Below are positions 22,724 to 34,700 of a stretch of DNA of 64,000 nt, piece after piece. The notes under the pieces are model-generated. The model did not search any database and had not been told where the DNA came from. It saw only the letters and a list, made by a program, of their open reading frames with translations. Positions within the stretch are counted from its first letter, which is position 1. The number at the start of each line of letters is the position of its first letter. The stretch comes from Corbicula japonica (lineage: Eukaryota > Mollusca > Bivalvia > Venerida > Cyrenidae). The position numbers and the translations under genes are program-made. Location: positions 15,273,996 through 15,337,995 of the forward strand of contig JAZAYU010000005.1 in NCBI GenBank assembly GCA_038501625.1, written 5' to 3'.

Positions 22724-25700
22724 TTACATATGTTCATCACCAGTGTCTTCCCCATTGTTGTTCTTTTGCAGCTCTACATAACATTTGTTGCCACCTTTCT
22801 CATTGAATATCCCATCTGGTTTCTCTTTCCCATTTTCAATATCACTTTCTGCATCATGATCATCAATGTACAGCTGGTTCTTTTTCTTTTTGTAGCAGCG
22901 CTTGTAGATTTCATATGATACTATGGCCACCACCATGGGAACCGGAGTAAAAATGGCGGCGGTGATTGGAGCCACAATACTGATATCGTTATCTGGGGGC
23001 GGCAGAGAGACTTTCAGCAAGACAATAGCGATGCCAGTATTTTGTATTCCTGTTTCTATGGCGATGGTGCGAATCCTTTTCCAACTTTGACGGGTGATGA
23101 ATGCCACTACCCCACCGAAGAGGAACCCTATGTAAGGAACCAGGGCACCAGCTAGTAAAATTGCCGGTTTGTTGCGCATCAAGGTAAAGATGTAAAGGTT
23201 GGCATAGACACCAACAGTGAACACAAATATGAAGAAGATCACCATCAGGGGCTTCAATCCTTTCACGATATACTTGGCCCAGTTGGGTTTCTTCCACTGT
23301 ATCAGCATTCCAATGCCCACAGGGATGATTAGGCCAGCCAGGGATGTCAGAATGTTGGTATATGGGATCTGAACATCAGCCTGGTACAGAACTTTTGTTC
23401 CAACAGTGAACAGCCACAGTGGAATCATACCTGCAATACAAACAGCAATTTTAGTCTTAACTCCATTTTTATTTGTTTTATTGCATGTGCAACAAGTGTA
23501 GATCCAGAACACATATTGAGTGGATGACTTGTAAGAACACTAAGAGGATGACTTGGAATCAAAACACATACAATGGTTTTTAATAGGTTTTGAGCTTCTT
23601 AAAGGATGTTCAAAGAGTCATAACATATTGTTGCAAGCCATTTACTGTATTCAGTGATCCTTATTTATGAAATTACTTAGACTTCATTTTAATTCATTTT
23701 CAAGCATCAAACATATATTTACGTCATACTTAAAATACATCATACAAAATATTTAGCTGTTTTCTTGCTAATTTTTACTACTTTTACTTCCTTTCCCCTG
23801 CATCATATTGATCATTAGCTCAGAACTAGTTATGGTCAAAAATGGTATTTCAAATTTGCTTACATCAAAATACAAGAATCTGTATCAACTGAAATCCCTG
23901 ACATAAAATATTGAAAACAGTGGACTCAGTTTTACTGAATCTGGTCATATAAATACCCATGGATAGAATCACACTGCAGAATGTCATAGTGACACTTAAG
24001 GATACGTCTCCTGCCAGAAGGTAAGAATAGGCGTTACTGGCCGAGCCTCCCGGGGAACAACCCATGGCAAAGAAACCAAAGGCATTTGCAGGATCAAAGC
24101 CTAGCATGAAGATTACACCTAGAGATATCTGTAAAACAAAATAACAAAAGCATAATTTAAATTTGAAAAATTGCAAATATAACACTCCAAGATCTGTCCT
24201 CTTAATAATGGTCATGTGACTCAGACTTTTGATAAAAAGTATGAGATCACACCTGCAATTAATCACATAATAATAATATCTTTAAAAAATAGAAGATAGT
24301 GATCATTTTCATATAATTATTAGCAATGTACCAAATTTCAGGAATACAGTTTACACTTCACTTTTTAATGCAATACTTAATTACTTAAGAAACACTTTCT
24401 TGTACAACATGGTTGTCTCAATAACTTACATGTAACAATTCATATTGATTGATAATAAACTATCTAGTAGTTAAACCTGAGGATGATCTTTATGCAGTTA
24501 GCATTGATGAAACCAGAGCCTATTTAACAACAATTACAATGCTGTCCAGTAATCTTGCGCACCTAAGCATAATCGCCAATAATTTTACCGATTTATAATG
24601 GACAAATGTGTCAATACTGTTTGTCTGTTTTCAGAAACCTTTCATGCATGTAATGACAAAAAAAGTTTTGGTAATGTCTCCTAAACTATTGGAAACTTGT
24701 CAATGTTTACCCTAACCACCATGTTTTAACCCAGCATTTAAATGTCTGGTCATATTGCACACCCAAGAGAAATGACGTCACAGCAGTGAAATATTTTAAA
24801 AGATAATGTGTCTTTGACGAATCATAAATTTTCCTGTTGTTTTATATTTATTTTTTTATTTATTTGATACGAGAAAAAAAGCCACTTTTTGCTTCTGCAG
24901 GAAAAAAATCATGCACGGATTATGCCTTTGACTTTTTTGTCACATTGGCCGAAACTGACGGAAATGTGGTCTGAATTCACTAACTTTGACAAATAAATTG
25001 GAATTGTACGTGTTAATGGGTCTAAATTAGTTTCAAAATGTGTTTTTATGTTTATGTCTATTACTTACATGACACACTTTTCTGGACTAGATGACAGCAA
25101 GAAAGAATTACTTTACTTGCTTAAAATATCGGTAAATAGGTCAGGGGGCGTATTCATAAATAAATTTAAAATTATGATGATGTAAATATCTTAGACAGGT
25201 ATTAATTTTCGACATATTTACCTTTAAGATGTTCTAAAAATAGGTCCAAAATAATTGTTTGTTAAGATATTTTCAAACGCAACTGTAAAATCACTTCAGG
25301 GGATATCAGCAGACTAGTGCGCAAGATGACCGGACACGACTGTATTTAAAGACACTGGTAAAAATGAAAAAAAAACAACAACAAAACATTAATAAAAAAT
25401 GTTCTTTCTTACCAGAGGCATCAGTACAAATTGTGAAAACATCCCTGTTAGTGGTCCAACTGGTCTTCTAAGCACCTCTTTCACGACCTGAATTTCTGTT
25501 TTACACCCCATTGCAACATTTGCGAGACACACGAGAACAATCACCATTCCGGTGAAGGAGTGACTCAAGGCGCTCTCTACTCTACTGATTGTAACTTCAT
25601 AGGAATCCTTTAACTGGTACCAGTCTGTTTTATCAAGTTCGTGTGTATCAACCATATCATAACTATCTGGCTCATGAACTGCTGAGGTATTTACATAAAA

Positions 25701-26030
25701 TCGCAGAAATGTTTTCCCAAGAAAACTGCCCTTCAGCTTCATTGTCAAGTTAGTGGACGTCTTTGCTTCAATGTGGGTTGACATATTGGTCTTAACTTCA
25801 GCTAGGTCGGGTTCATCTATAACTGGCATAATCTTAAACACTGTCCCCTGGTAGTTCCGAAAAGTAAACGTAAGTTCTCTTTCCTCATTATCCTTGATGT
25901 GCACTGGAAACGTTTCGTGAGACTCCACTTCCACATAGTAAGGGTCCGTTTTGTTCGCACAGACACTGCCATAAATCGACAAAAGGCAGTTAACAATAAA
26001 TAAAATAAAAAGTTTCACTGGACAAGCCAT
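22724..26030 (-). CDS. SLC10A3/A5-like sodium/bile-acid cotransporter family protein, 3 exons
   Basis: Minus-strand coding exons: 26030-25413, 24128-23957, 23430-22724. Introns are GT-AG with phases 0 and 1; joined length is 498 aa. Residues 1-25 look like a signal peptide (KLFILFIVNCLLSIYGSVC). About 130 residues of predicted ectodomain follow, with N-glycosylation sequons NKT, NMS, NLT and NTS. Next comes the SLC10 membrane core. Exon 2 carries FFAMGCSPGGSASN, like the CSPGGNLSN of NTCP. Exon 3 carries IETGIQNTGIAI, like METGCQN, the sodium-site region. The tail is polar (KKKKN, then acidic). SLC10A3 and A5 have such long N-terminal ectodomains and about 440-480 residues; their substrates are not settled, so none is claimed. 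The start lies in 'accgacATGG'. An acceptor-like 'ataatttcag' just upstream hints at a 5' UTR intron. Confidence 0.93.
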
Positions 26031-27287
26031 GTCGGTGCTCCAGCAGATCTGAAATTATGGAAAATTTTATTTCTAAATTTTTGCAATTTTTGTGAAAGTT
26101 CACTTCCGGTTGTCAAATTCAGGGGAAATAACTCAATCGTCATACCATTCGTCACCAAATATTTTCGCAATTAAGTAATATTCATAGCCCGAGGCACATA
26201 AAGACGCACTTAAAAAGGAATGCAAGAAAGCATGGTTGATATGTATTAAATTCAAAAAGAAATTTAAAAGAAAACTAAATACGCCCTGGTCGACAAGGAT
26301 CGCGAAATTAACCTTAAATTTATATAAACGTGTCATGTGTAGGCCTAATTATTTATGTGAAGAGTGCTTTACCTCAAGCTATAAACCAAACATATTAAGA
26401 TAACTAAATAGACTTTAATATACACATTGACATTTTTACTCAATATATAACTATCCTTTTATTATAGCTATTTTAGATATGTTTCCTCACATATACAAAA
26501 CAGAAAAAAAACGCAACAACACCATATATTAACATAAACAATCATTATAGCATTTTGCAAAGTAATAGAAGAAATAAAAACATCCATTTATATGGGCAGC
26601 ATGAAATAAAAATAAAGCACAAAATCAAATAATTTGTAAACAAATTCATAACAGAGAAAAAACAACCGATAAAGAATAATATTCGTAAAGTGTATGATGT
26701 TTTCAGGATGACGTCTATTATTAACATTTCTGTTAAAAACCTTAACCAAAGTTGTTAAGATATTTTACAATCCAAATACCTTAATAAAATATACCTATAA
26801 CTGTGTAAATATTGAGCTGCGCCCAGCCCGAAACTGGGCGACATGAACGGTTGTATGCATTTCAATTACTGTCCGTGAACAGCCTTAATCAAACCAATCC
26901 GCAATATATATGATTATATAAATTTGTCTTATTCAGTGGCTTTCAAAAATTCCCACATTTTCATCTATTTCATTAGATATGCAAGATAGTTTTAATAAGC
27001 GAGAATTTTCGATATGCAATTACACCAAGTACTCGATGAAGCAACAAAGTGGTATAAATAACCCTTGATCGAATTGATATTCTCCTACCATGGTTAAAGA
27101 ACATAAGCAATTGTAGCTGATACACGCCATAAAGGATTGGAAACATTATGATACGGCCGGTCAGTGGCTGATGCAGAATTAAACGGATTAAGGCCATGAT
27201 TGCTTCAGTTCAAATCCGTGGCAGATGGAAAACCAGATCGATCCCGAGTAGGTCAAACATATACTGATACGCCCATTAGCATGACAT
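26031..27287. other. Intergenic gap upstream of the SLC10 gene
   Basis: Probable promoter region of the minus-strand SLC10 gene at its left edge. The rest is AT-rich with short chance open frames only. Confidence 0.45.
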
Positions 27288-27538
27288 GAGGCACGTCACG
27301 GGAAAAGGTACCTTCGGGCAGTTGACGTCAATACTTGAAACGACGTCATAAAGTTGAGCAGACGACATTAATTATTATGCAATCCGCGATAAAAATACCA
27401 TTTTATTGTCAAAATGTGTAACAAAATCACTGTTTTGTTATAAGAAAATTATAGAAATTTGAAAGTTCTTTCTAAATACAGTAACAACAAAAATGACACA
27501 AAAATGACCGAAGGTACCTTTTCCCGTGGCGTGCCTCA
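27288..27538. mobile_element. 250-bp TIR element
   Basis: Left TGAGGCACGTCACGGGAAAA, continuing 'ggtaccttcgg', pairs with right 'ccgaaggtaccttttcccgt' continuing 'ggcgtgcctca'. The inverted repeats are about 31 bp with one mismatch. The interior is AT-rich and non-coding, so this is a MITE. The target duplication is unclear. Confidence 0.8.
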
Positions 27539-28270
27539 ATTGTTTAAGCTTGATAACTGAAAAAGTCTGTGTGGATTGGTCAGCTGAGCACTGACAAAGA
27601 CACAGGACATCCACACAATGTATAAAGAATATCCGCCCGGGTAGATATTTATTTACCAATTACTTAAGGCAGTTTCTTTTCATATTAAGGTCGTTAAACA
27701 CTTTCGGACAACCAAACATGAGATAGGAATTTCAACAACTATATTCTTATCAGACTGTATACACGTATTTCGTGGGAAGATAATGTCAGATTTCAAAGTG
27801 GGGTGTACATTACATGGCGTGACGCAATTCAGTTTCCATTATGATGCTATTTTATATAGCATGACATAAGAGAGCTTGATTTAAGAAAAATAAGTAAAAG
27901 AAGCAAGACGAAAACTCAGTTCGTTGATACAGTCGTTAAACTGTCAGGCAAATTTATTTTGATTTTAATATATTCTCTTTATTTCCACAAAAGTGATTAG
28001 CAAACAAGACATAGAAAGAAACATGACACATGTACATGACAAAAAGAGTAATTAACCAAATCTAAGCAATTTGTGACATTTTAACAGATAGAATTTTCAA
28101 CCCTCTGTCATTTAACACAGATTTTTTCAACCCATTTGGCATTTCAACCTGGCTAATAAACGAAAATATTTCAACCCTCATAGAATTTTCTTGATGTCTT
28201 CAATGTAAGTGGTTGAAATCTAAATGAAGGTAGGGGTTGAACAGACTTCAGTTTAGGGGCAAATGGCAAG
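27539..28270. other. Intergenic gap
   Basis: No gene recognised. 'tttcaacc' recurs several times in 28090-28180, a weak short-period pattern. Confidence 0.45.
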
Positions 28271-28565
28271 CTGTCACTCTGCGCAAATCGCCATCTTGTC
28301 GAGTTCTCATTCCGCGCATATCGCCATTTTGTCGAGTCATCCTTCGAATATTGCCATTTTGTCGAGTTCTCATTTCGCGCATATCGCCATTTTGTCGAGT
28401 GGTCATTCCACGCATATCGCCATTTTATCGAGTTGCCATTCCTTGATTTCGCCATTTTGTCGGGTTGACATTCCGCGCATACCACCATTTTGTCGAGTTG
28501 ACATCCCGCGCATATCGCCATTTTGTCGAGTTGCCTTCCCGCGCATATATGCATTCTGTCACCTT
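28271..28565. repeat. Minisatellite, about 9 units of 32-33 bp
   Basis: The unit core is TCGCCATTTTGTCGAGT followed by about 15 variable bases ending 'cgcgcata'. Because the unit length is near a multiple of three, both strands stay open, giving repetitive short frames (ILSSSHSAHIA forward, DKMAICAG reverse). These are repeat by-products with no known family. Confidence 0.8.
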
Positions 28566-29036
28566 GATAAATTTAAGTTGTGATCCGCCTCTGAAATTTA
28601 TCTAACATGGGAATGTGTCTATATTGACTGCGCTTTCAAATTTGTTTACCTTCTTAAGACTTTCAAGAGAGATTTACATGAATAATTCATCTTTTGATGA
28701 ACAGTCATTTGCGTGCATTCACATTAAAGGATTTATTAAAAAAAGAAGTAAGTAATTGGGTAAGTAATAACAATAATTGCAATTTTTCTAAACAAATAAT
28801 GAAAAGAACAGAACGAAAGCCTGTTCGGACAAGAAAATATGGGTTTTCTCTCAGCACGGCATCCGATAACTAAATGATAACGTAAATTTATCACAATACT
28901 GCATGTTTGTCATCTATAAAATTGAAGTTTATTAATTAGAGTTACAAATATATTTTTGACGTTAAAGACAATAAGAGTTTAGTATGCAAAATGCAGATTA
29001 AGAGGTTTATTCTAATTAACTGAATTCTATATCTGA

Positions 29037-29069
<33 letters not shown>

Positions 29070-30584
29070 GCTCTTGATTTTTTATGACGTATCGTGAAAA
29101 AAGTTGCTTCGTCACTTTTTAGCCGATCCAGTGCATGATGTAATTTTAAATAATTTATAATTTGAAACAAAAATATAGATTCAACGATTGTGATAAAATG
29201 ATGTTTGAAATAAATTTTGCTTTTAAAATGAAAAAAAATCAATTTAAACTGTGTTCGTTTGTAAACCGCTTTTAGTCTTTCCACGTCACCGGTTTAACTA
29301 CAATATTTCTTTCTTCAAAATTCACATGCACTTATAATTACTAAAATCAAATTTTAGAAAAGTAAATATTACGTCATATATCATGCATGCAGTGTTTAAT
29401 AGATAAATTTATCCTTAGATACTAGAGATAAGTTGCATATGGTGAAGAGTCGTAACAGTTTTAACAGTTATCTGAGGATGTCAAATCATGAGCAAATGTA
29501 TGATATGCACAATATGTTTTTGTAATACCCAATGTCTTTTGCAAACCAAATAGAAAGCCAGTATTTTATATGTGAAGACCTCGCGTTATTACCTATGCCA
29601 TATGCTGGACATTTGCGCGTATGACACGCCAGAGCCGTAATCATGATGCATTTATTCGTAAAACCGTTAGTATATTTTATTCGCACGAAGTGGGTTCGTT
29701 TCGCAAAGTTTTATTAACTATTGAGATGGCATTTTGATTAATTCTGTATTTCGCTTTAAAGTATGTACACTTAAACCTCGAGTGTCGTAAATTGTCGTCA
29801 ATACATTTAAGTTTACGTTTTATTTCACAGGGGCTTGTATTTTACGGAATTTATTAAACAGTCTTATACTGATTTTGCACATATATTCTTCAATGACAAA
29901 CGTTTTCGCGATCGAAAACTAATTGCGGTGCTTTTTTCACTACTAAATGTAGACATTTTAAATACTCCACACGGAAGTACCGCGATAAGCAATAGGTAAA
30001 TATACGAAAACAAAGTTGTTTATCTCTACTGATAAGCCTTATTTGATCAGTCATATTTAACGTACCTAACTACCCTGTCAGATCAAGGGAACACCGATGG
30101 ATTGTGTGCAATATAACACTTTTAAGTACTTCACAAATGCACTCGTGGCCTTAAATTGCATCATACCTATGATAAAAATAAACAAATCAACTTAAAGGCT
30201 AACTGTTATTGAGGAAAACGGCTGTGCCTTTACACCATATAATATGAGCAATTTGGGCGTCGCCGAAAAGTGCGCCTTGTTGATACTGAAATATATAGTA
30301 GTTTTGTAGGTACTGGAAAAAAGAGACACATATTAAAAATATATTTCATCTTATTTGAAGTAGACAGTATAAAATATTATAATAATGATCTGAATATCCG
30401 CTGCAGAATAAAATCATAAAGGGCATGAAAACCTAATCAAGATAGTCCGGTAGCCCATCGTAATCTTTAAGAATGAGTGAAAGTATACAAACAACATTGT
30501 AACAAGTAACTGGAAATGGGCACAGTGTTTTCTAGGCCTGTCATATTAATTCCTAATTAATCTTAAACAAATAGAAACACAACT
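28566..30584. other. Intergenic gap with (AAC)n microsatellite
   Basis: AT-rich with no gene recognised. A pure (ACA)n tract of about 10 units lies at 29040-29069. Confidence 0.5.
29039..29069. repeat. (AAC)n microsatellite
   Basis: About ten uninterrupted AAC units. Confidence 0.9.
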
Positions 30585-30776
30585 TTGTTGGTTTGCGGTA
30601 AACAATATGATGTAATTATCGTGAGTCTGGGCTCGGCAGCGTTTGAACTGATGTTTGCAAATGAAAACAATTTAAAAGTCAAGTTAACCCCAAGAAAACG
30701 AAGTTTTATTAACACTTTTCTACTTAAATTCCCGCTAGCCAGTTTGGATTTACACAATTTCAGCTTGGAGGATAGG
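30585..30776 (+). other. Possible upstream exon ending at a strong donor
   Basis: An open stretch of about 64 codons ends at 'gaggatag|gtaagttt', a textbook donor at 30777. The next good acceptor, 'tttctttttag' at 31706-31716, lies just before the UNC93A-like start codon. This could be its 5' UTR exon, with the open frame fortuitous: both strands are open here and no family is recognised. Confidence 0.25.
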
Positions 30777-31716
30777 TAAGTTTAAAGTAATTGTTTAACT
30801 TCAATTTTAACATCAATTTCAATTAGGTAGAACCAAATAAATTAATGGCTCTTAACAATACAACAACAAAACGGATATTGGAATTTACATTGTATTTGTA
30901 TAATAATAATAAAAAAAGATATTTTCAACATAAATTTTGAAATTAAAAATAATTTTGTAAAACCTGCTTCATATTCTCTGTAAGAAATTAAGAATCCATA
31001 CATTCGCACTCAGAAAATGTTGTTTTTTTAAGTATTTATGTCACGCTCCGATAACACAATTATAAAACATAGCGAATTGTATCTTGAGTAGAGGCGAGCG
31101 CCATCCGTCTACTAAATATAGTAGTTGCAATGCATCGGCGTTTTGAAGTGACCAACGAGTGTTTACAGAGCAGATTATATAACATATTCAGCTTCTTATT
31201 AAAAAAGAACTAAATGTTACTATGCATTCATTATCGTTCCCAAGGTCGGATGCGGTATTTCTAGAATGGTGGTTCGTTCTCGATAGTCTTTGTGTATTTA
31301 CAAGAAAAGCTCGAACTTTCTGGCCAAAATCCATATGAAATAAAAGGTCTGTTTGATCGTGTATATACTTAGTCACTGATCCCCCCTCTGGATCCAACCC
31401 GTCCCCTATATTTCTTTAAAGAACATATGTCTCCAACCAATGAACGAAACATTAAAGGGGTTTCACTTAAACAGTTTGTAATCACGCTTGAATGGAGGTA
31501 GGAGAAGGTACTTAACGCGAAATGACAAATGAAATAGAACCGTGCAAGGCAAGAAACTTGGTAAATTCCAAAGGGGATTTTGTTTATAACCTGTGCAAGG
31601 CTGTGAATCAAGGTTGATCAACAGACCTACCTACCTATCTACCTAACTACCTACCTATCTACCTAACTACCTAACTATTTATTTATTTATTTGATTTTTT
31701 ACTTATTTCTTTTTAG
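30777..31716. other. Gap before UNC93A-like gene, with tetranucleotide repeat
   Basis: No gene. Holds the (ACCT/ATCT)n and (ATTT)n tract at 31622-31690 just before a probable splice acceptor (AG at 31715-31716), from which the exon with the start codon seems to begin. Confidence 0.45.
31622..31690. repeat. Tetranucleotide microsatellite
   Basis: 'acctacctacctatctacct' and variants, followed by (ATTT)n. Confidence 0.9.
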
Positions 31717-31738
31717 GTCTAAATTGAACTAATCAGCA

Positions 31739-34700
31739 ATGAGTGGTGTAAATGGTATCAGCGAGAAGGAGTTGGAGGCGAGATCCCAGTTTGGTGGGTC
31801 GGGGGTTTCGCTGACTCCAGTGACACAACCCTATGCCGAACCGGTAAAGATGTCTCAGGGCAGGATCATCAAGAACCTGGTTGTGATCAGTCTGGGGTTT
31901 CTGTGCCTGTTCACATCGTTTTCCTCCCTGTCGAACCTACAGAGCAGTTTAAATAAGGAGGAAGGTCTCGGGGTTGGGGGCCTGGCTGTAATCTACGCAG
32001 CCCTCGTTGTAAGCTGTCTTCTGACACCACCGGTCATCATCGCAAGGTAAGTGAACAAATCTTTCAATGTTTCGTTTAAAATTGTAAGAAAGACGTGTTT
32101 TTGTGTTGTGTTTTAGAGAAAGCATATTTTATTACCTGCTAACTTTGTCATATTCACCAGATCTGTTAAGATGGATCGCTTGTTTTGTAGTTATTTATTT
32201 TTGCTCAACACGGTGCAGTAATACTTTACCATTTCTGTTTGCGAAAATGCATTTTTTCATATTAGGCGTGTTCGTTGACTTTCATTCCTTTCACTTATTG
32301 CTCTGACTTGCAAAACCTAAAAATATCTTTTACTTCGGAATACCAATGGTGACTTGTTTAATTGCAAGAAATTTTCGAATGCATTAAATTGTGCCTTTGG
32401 TCGTGTATCACTGTTTCTAAAATCACACCAAGAAATCATTGAACATGGTAGTTAAGCAAAGTATCTAGTTCGTAAATTCCTAACATGATAAATTTCAGGC
32501 TTGGATGCAAATGGACAATCGCCGTTTCCATGATCTGCTACATTCTTTACATGGGCGCAAATTTCTATGCCATTTGGGGAACCATCGTGCCTTCGGCCAT
32601 CATTCTGGGTTTCGGAGCCGCACCTCTGTGGTCGGCGAAATGCACCTACCTCACACAGACAGCCACCTGGTATGCCAAAATGACAGGGGCAACTGTCGAT
32701 GACATCATCAACAGATTCTTCGGCGTGTTCTTTATGGTGTTTCAAACAAGTAGGTATAAACCATTAATGGTTGGCTGCTCTCGTAGTTGAAACCTTAAAT
32801 CAAGTTTTATGCGACCAAGCTAGTTGTGGAAGGTGCTCGCACGAAACCTTAACAAAACCCGTTGGAAGCATCTCACTGTTGTTGAGGCTTGCACGGTACC
32901 ATACACTTTAGACTAATGAAATATTTCGGTTTATCCGCCTTGCTGTGAAAGGTTTAAGTAATAGAAAAAAAAACAGTAAAATCATAACATTCAACTAAAC
33001 ACAAAAAATGACTGAATTACTGCCTTTAAGCATTTAGTAAAATACAAATAAAACATAAACCGAATTATTTAGATAAGAAAATGCTTTTGCAGCTAGGAAA
33101 ACGACCGGATTACATCACCATTGATCAACAAACTTATATAAAATGATTTATGATTCTTTAAGTACAAGGCGCCCCCGTAAGGCAAACAAGTTGCACGTGG
33201 TTTTGATTTAATGGTAGAAAAAAACGCTGCTGATAAAAAGTTTGAGTACTCTTAAATATCGATCATTCAAGTATTCAATAAATAAACTAAACAATTTAAA
33301 ATTTCGTAAATCATTTCGGAACATTTAACATCTGCGAAAAAACAAGTAATAACGACCCCTGAATTTAGAATATAGTCCCATACTTACTGAATACTTTCGG
33401 TTTCGAATCTGTCTAGTGATGAGATTCGTCTAAAATAGGACCAGAGAAAAGTTGTCTTTTTCAATATCTTTTAATTTTTTAATTTTACCTAATTTGGAAA
33501 GTACATTGTATCTATTATTTTTTCATAATTTCAAAGTGATTCTGTTACACATTTTGACAATATAAGTCACTTTTACTGCAAAATGCGTTACAAACAATGT
33601 CGCTCAACTTTTTGACGGCATCCAAAGCATTAACGACAACTGTCCTAAGACTTATATGCTTACAAATGTCCATTCTTTTTTTAAATAAAACCTTTATCAC
33701 TTATTCCCTTAAAATGTGGGGCACTCATTTTATATACTGTATAAGTACTAATATTGGTGGGGGTTTAATTTTGGCGATATTGGCGGTCAGGGTCAGTTGC
33801 GCCAATATAAAACACCGCCAATAAAAATCCCCGTCAATTTAAAACACCGCCAATTTAATATCTGGAAGGTAGATAACTATGAAACACTATTAGATATTGT
33901 GTTTTAACACGAAACAAGAGTACATGAATGTGTTATTTATTTTCTTTAGAAATAACCAGAAGGCGTTTTAATTATTCTAGAATTTAAACACTTTTACCGA
34001 CTGCGCTAAGCGGGCTTCTTACATTTTGTAGCTTATTAAAATTGGTTATACATAACATATCGATTTAAATTTAGATCGTAAAGTTTACGAAATATACCGA
34101 CTACAGGGTCAAATTCAAGAGTGCCAGGTCAATGTTGTTGGACAATAGCTGCGATAATGTTTTCACACTTAAAATTTAACAATAGAATAACTGCGACGTT
34201 TACCTTTCTCTTCCGTTGTCCTATTTCCGCCATTTTTCATCAAGGGTTTTATTTTGGCGGTCTGGCTTGTTAGCGTCAATATATGACCCCGCCAATATAA
34301 AACACTTTAAAATACGCCAACATTTGACACCGCCAATATTAAGCGCTATACAGTATTGTTCCAAACCTCTATAATTCTTTTATACTAAAGAAATCCGCTT
34401 TTTTTTCTTTTATTAACAGACAGTTGCATTCTTTAACTGAAAAAGCAAGAACCAGTTTGAAAACATCAATTAAATCAGAATTCGTAAGATGACTAGCACA
34501 CACAAAAGGTCACACACACGCACGCACGCACGTACGCACACACGCACACACACACAAAACGAAAAAGTTATATATGATGATATACAAAAAACCTTTGTTT
34601 AAAAACAAATTTGCCGCATTGGGAAAACCTCACTGGCGAGATTTCTTTGCTATGTTTAGTCTACATGTAGTTTGCTTTTGGTTTGAAACACGTTCCCAAC

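Noticed and set aside
22989..23297. 102-codon minus-strand frame and a 62-codon plus-strand frame at 22730-22918
   Set aside because: Shadows in other frames of SLC10 exon 3.
27110..27240. Possible tRNA: 'gtggctgatgcag' as A box and 'gttcaaatccgtgg' as B box
   Set aside because: No acceptor stem or anticodon arm could be paired around them; chance resemblance.
28171..28583. Repetitive frames of about 100-127 codons on both strands
   Set aside because: Generated by the 33-bp minisatellite.
32452..32745. 97-codon minus-strand frame
   Set aside because: Antisense of UNC93A exon 2, whose protein is clearly conserved.
33597..33824. 75-codon plus-strand frame
   Set aside because: Runs into the TIR element at 33735 with no homology or splice context; chance.
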